The position numbers and the translations under genes are program-made. Positions 4,839 through 7,218 of a DNA stretch of 7,218 bases are shown here, piece by piece. Below the pieces are notes generated by a model that searched no databases, had not been told where the DNA came from, and was given only the letters and a program-made list of their open reading frames with translations. The DNA is from an uncultured Clostridia bacterium (lineage in GTDB: Bacteria; Bacillota; Clostridia; TANB77; CAG-508), in contig CAKPHD010000052.1 of NCBI GenBank assembly GCA_934155625.1, positions 1-7,218 on the forward strand, given 5' to 3'. Each line of letters starts with the position of its first letter. Within the stretch, counting starts at the first letter, position 1.

Positions 4839-5423
4839 TCATTTAAATGTTTGCAAACTTTCTAAACATTTCTCAATAAAAATATTCATATTAGTTTTAG
4901 TTGTACTTTCAAAATATTTTAGAAGTTTGTTTACTTGTTCTAAATCAGCTTGTCCTGTATTCTTCGGAAAAAGTTCTTCATATACTTTTCCCTTTTCCTT
5001 GTCATTTGGTAATTTACTTATTAATTTTAAATCATATAATACATGATCAAGATTAATATCATTCCATATTGGTATAATATATGGACTTAACCAGTGATTT
5101 TTAAACATTTCTCCATTTTTGTATTTTTTTATTTTTTCTTCTGTTGTATCATCTAAATCCATTATTGGCATAATAAAAAAGTTTATAAATTTTTTATTTT
5201 TTTCTTCTATAATATATTTTTGTTTTAATTTGCTTTTATTTTTAAAATCATTGTTTCCTAATATTGTCATTAAACTATCTATTTGTATGCTCGTTTTTCC
5301 ATTCTTTAATGAATATATTTCTATAGGTAAATGTAGATTACTTTTAATATGTTCTGCTAACAAGAGTTCACTTTTTCCATGTGCTATTATGATTCCTTTG
5401 CAGTAATTAGGTTTCCTCACCAT
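4839..5423 (-). CDS. TOPRIM/RloB-like protein, putative effector partner of the ATPase
   Basis: A 194-aa cytoplasmic protein, probable second component of an ATPase-nuclease pair. The N-terminus, KGIIIAHGKSELLLAEHI (9-26), has the beta-strand, Gly-loop and helix layout of a TOPRIM domain. IMPIMDLDD (84-92) supplies the DxD motif (D89, D91), and a region near 108-130 (KNHWLSPYIIPIWNDINLDHVL) corresponds to the Pro/aromatic segment of RloB-type proteins. The position normally held by the catalytic Glu before the Gly (EGKxE) is His15 here. I recall the AHGKSE form in other clostridial relatives, so it may be a family trait, but this is unverified. The ATG lies 17 nt inside the end of the ATPase gene with GAGG (5436-5433) before it, implying tight coupling. 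A nuclease role in phage defence is inferred from the pairing, not shown. Confidence 0.72.
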   Translation of the reverse strand: MVRKPNYCKGIIIAHGKSELLLAEHIKSNLHLPIEIYSLKNGKTSIQIDSLMTILGNNDFKNKSKLKQKYIIEEKNKKFINFFIMPIMDLDDTTEEKIKKYKNGEMFKNHWLSPYIIPIWNDINLDHVLYDLKLISKLPNDKEKGKVYEELFPKNTGQADLEQVNKLLKYFESTTKTNMNIFIEKCLESLQTFK

Positions 5424-6762
5424 TATTTTTTTCCTCTTTTTCTTCTGAATCTTCTAGAACATATTTTATTTCTTCAAAATCTACATACGAAGTTGTTGGT
5501 ATTCCTCCAAATAAACCTTTAAAATACAAATCACGAGCATTATGATTTTTTTGTATTGTTATCCCATATTCTTTTATTGAATTTATATATTTATTTCCTT
5601 CATAATCTGCTGATAATATATATATACATTCTTTTGGCAAAATTTCTAACAATAATGTATTATGAGTTGTTATAATTAATTGTCCTGTTATTTCATCCTT
5701 AATTGATAAAATTATATTTTTCATTAATAGGTCATGAATACCATTATCAATTTCATCTATAACAACTGTTTCTCCCATTATTGCACCAATTAATGTATCA
5801 AATTCTTCTATAATTTTTTTAGTTCCTTCTGATTCTAGTTCTATTGGTATTGATTTTAAGGTTCCACCTATCATTTTATTAAAGAATAACTTATATCTTA
5901 TTTTATCATCTTTCTCTTCTATAACATATTTAACGCTTTTTATATCTGCATATGCTTGAGTAAAAAATATGTTTAAAACATTTTCATATTTTTTTATTTC
6001 ATCAATTTTATTTTTAGATATCACTCCAGATTTTAAATCTGCTAATACATTTTGTTTCATGTAATTATCTGGCATAAAATTTAAGTACCATTTGTTTACA
6101 TGAATTGTCATTGATAATATTTTATTAATAATTTCCAATATTTTTTTTGAAATATTATTCTTTACGTATTCTTTATTTTTTTCTTTTTCTTCAAAAACTA
6201 AAAGAGATAAAAATGAGTATTTTCCCCAATATTTTTCAATATTTTCTTTTAATTCTTCATTATATTTTTCATTGATAAAAATATTTTTATTTAATTCTTT
6301 CTCATTTTTTGATAATTTAAAATAATATCCTTTTTGCTTATTGACAAAGAAATATAATTTTTCCTCTACTATTTCTTTATTGAATTTTACTGAATAAAAT
6401 CCTTCCTTGTTATTTATTTTAAAACCATATTCAATTTCGGTATCTTCTTCTTCATTGATCATTCTATATTCGTCTAAGTTTAATGATAATTGCCATATCG
6501 GCTTCATATCCATTGGTGTAGTATCTATCATTTTCTCTTTTAACTCAAAAAATTCCTTTGGTAACATATTTAATTTGACATCAATTATTCTTGAAATAGT
6601 TAATTGTTGTAAAAATTTAAATAGTTCTACCAAATTTGTTTTACCACTACCATTTTCACCATATATGGCAATGAATTTATTTGTTTCATTTTTAGTTTTA
6701 TTTAAATTAAATGATATATTTTTTAATGATTTAAAATTTTTAGCTTTAACATATGTGAACAT
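5407..6762 (-). CDS. AAA/ABC-type ATPase (AAA_15/RloA-like)
   Basis: A 451-aa cytoplasmic ATPase of the SMC/ABC-like clade typical of anti-phage pairs (RloA, AbiL, PARIS AriA, OLD-type). It starts with FTYVKAKNFKSLKNISF, the usual first strand. Walker A is GENGSGKTN (35-43), the ABC-signature equivalent is ELESEGTKK (308-316), Walker B is TVVIDEID (332-339; D336, E337), and the switch His is in TTHN (H367). A long, Lys/Glu-rich insertion of about 250 residues lies between Walker A and the signature. The end has the family-like GLFGGIPTTSYVDFEEI (417-431 region) and an acidic tail. All ATPase motifs are intact. The start has a perfect AAGGAGGT (6778-6771) at 8 nt spacing and a promoter upstream. 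It overlaps the TOPRIM-like gene by 17 nt. It probably senses or remodels a target and controls the partner. Confidence 0.87.
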   Translation of the reverse strand: MFTYVKAKNFKSLKNISFNLNKTKNETNKFIAIYGENGSGKTNLVELFKFLQQLTISRIIDVKLNMLPKEFFELKEKMIDTTPMDMKPIWQLSLNLDEYRMINEEEDTEIEYGFKINNKEGFYSVKFNKEIVEEKLYFFVNKQKGYYFKLSKNEKELNKNIFINEKYNEELKENIEKYWGKYSFLSLLVFEEKEKNKEYVKNNISKKILEIINKILSMTIHVNKWYLNFMPDNYMKQNVLADLKSGVISKNKIDEIKKYENVLNIFFTQAYADIKSVKYVIEEKDDKIRYKLFFNKMIGGTLKSIPIELESEGTKKIIEEFDTLIGAIMGETVVIDEIDNGIHDLLMKNIILSIKDEITGQLIITTHNTLLLEILPKECIYILSADYEGNKYINSIKEYGITIQKNHNARDLYFKGLFGGIPTTSYVDFEEIKYVLEDSEEKEEKNNGEET

Positions 6763-6796
6763 ATATAAATACCTCCTTTTTCTATCATTTTATATA

Positions 6797-6825
6797 AGTT
6801 TACACTATTTTTTATATAAAGTCAA
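6797..6825 (-). promoter_or_regulatory. probable promoter of the ATPase / TOPRIM-like operon
   Basis: On the minus strand, TTGACT (6825-6820), a 17-nt spacer and TAAACT (6802-6797), about 35 nt before the start codon. The -35 is good (5 of 6); the -10 is weaker (4 of 6). Other TATA-like hexamers nearby make the exact -10 uncertain. Confidence 0.5.
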
Positions 6826-7030
6826 TATTTTTTAATACATTTTGTATTGTTTTTAATTAACTTTATTTTATTATATGTATTTTTTTATAAAATATGTGAA
6901 TAAATTAAAAATATTAATATTTTATTTTTTATTGGATCATGTGACAAAGTTTTTTCAAAATTTTGAAAAAACTTATCGATTTTAAGAACTTTTTTCATTT
7001 TTTTGAAACTTTTTTATTCATAATATAATT
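6826..7030. other. A+T-rich intergenic region with palindromes
   Basis: No gene is seen. Besides the 28-nt palindrome at 6947-6974, there is a 16-nt A/T-only palindrome at 6908-6923, which may be chance. Two further ACTTTTTT motifs at about 6988-7013 echo the arms of the larger palindrome. Confidence 0.4.
6947..6974. repeat. perfect 28-nt palindrome upstream of the ATPase promoter
   Basis: AAGTTTTTTCAAAA (6947-6960) is followed without a spacer by its exact reverse complement (6961-6974). It lies about 120 nt upstream of the ATPase -35 box and 57 nt downstream of the preceding terminator. With no loop it is more like a protein-binding or cruciform site than a terminator. The low complexity lowers its significance. 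Confidence 0.55.
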
Positions 7031-7066
7031 AAAAACAGAGCCATACTCAAATAAAGTATAACTCTG
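7031..7066 (-). terminator. intrinsic terminator of the second metallophosphoesterase gene
   Basis: Minus-strand RNA forms a 12-bp stem: CAGAGTTATACT (7066-7055) pairs with AGTATGGCTCTG (7047-7036) around a 7-nt loop, followed by TTTTT. Two of the pairs are G-U on this strand, but would be A-C mismatches on the plus strand. The structure is therefore specific to minus-strand transcription and fits the gene ending at 7133. Confidence 0.85.
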
Positions 7067-7132
7067 CAAAAGTATTAAAACTTTTTCTGACTAATATAAG
7101 TTTATAATTTAATTATTAATTCGTTAATATTA

Positions 7133-7218
7133 TTAAAATACACTTTCATATTCTAATGGTACAATATTTTCATATAATAAAGTAAACTGTGAATTTACTT
7201 GCTTATAATCATGATAAT
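7133..7218 (-). CDS. metallophosphoesterase, C-terminal end only (window edge)
   Basis: The last 27 codons read YHDYKQVNSQFTLLYENIV and then PLEYESVF, ending in TAA. They match the end of the complete phosphoesterase at 1114-1875 at 22 of 27 residues, including the YHD that belongs to the GHYHD metal motif. Many codons differ at silent positions, so the duplication is not recent. The rest of the gene lies outside the window. It has its own terminator at 7031-7066. Confidence 0.85.
   Translation of the reverse strand, partial: YHDYKQVNSQFTLLYENIVPLEYESVF

Noticed and set aside
6407..6835. Plus-strand open frame of about 142 codons
   Set aside because: It mirrors the start of the ATPase gene, whose motifs and strong ribosome binding site are clear; the mirrored product is low-complexity hydrophobic.

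Overview
The window comes from a low-GC Gram-positive bacterium, most likely a clostridial Firmicute. The base composition is strongly A+T-rich, ribosome binding sites are strong (AAGGAGG, AAGGAGAG, AAGGGGG), TGA is used as a stop, and the best protein resemblances (TnpV, the YHYH/Big_2 surface protein, the CYTH-Nudix fusion) are typical of Clostridia. Almost everything is coded on the minus strand. The exception is a small plus-strand island in the middle.

Layout, read in the direction of transcription (right to left on the minus strand). (1) 7133-7218: the last 27 codons of a metallophosphoesterase, a paralogue of the complete one at 1114-1875, closed by a clear intrinsic terminator at 7031-7066. 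(2) 5407-6762 and 4839-5423: a two-gene operon with its own promoter, encoding an AAA/ABC-type ATPase and, overlapping it by 17 nt, a 194-residue protein with a degenerate TOPRIM/RloB-like pattern. This looks like a candidate phage-defence pair and is the best candidate for a poorly described system here. (3) 4749-4796: a perfect 18-bp hairpin without a U-tract, between convergent genes. (4) 4125-4692 (plus strand): a two-gene cassette of an unrecognised small protein and a TnpV-family protein. Its TTG/AAG codon preference differs sharply from its neighbours, and it is preceded by a 44-nt tandem repeat and competing hairpins (3887-4019). It looks acquired. (5) 3562-1114: a compact operon of CYTH-Nudix fusion, ASCH protein, broken SAM methyltransferase and metallophosphoesterase. 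It has a good promoter (TTGGAA-17-TATAAT), and the first three genes are joined by two 4-nt ATGA overlaps. The methyltransferase has lost one A in an A-tract and is then cut off at the start codon of the phosphoesterase, so a deletion has joined two genes. (6) 945-10: a secreted, membrane-anchored YHYH plus Big_2 protein followed by a very basic 66-residue protein, with a 9-bp inverted repeat around their promoter.

How the genes work together: the CYTH-Nudix, ASCH and phosphoesterase proteins all belong to families acting on phosphorylated nucleotides or RNA, so the operon may be a nucleotide or RNA processing set. This is inference. The two phosphoesterase copies, the gene junction, the orphan terminator at 3703-3737 and the TnpV island together suggest a variable region where accessory genes have repeatedly been gained and lost.
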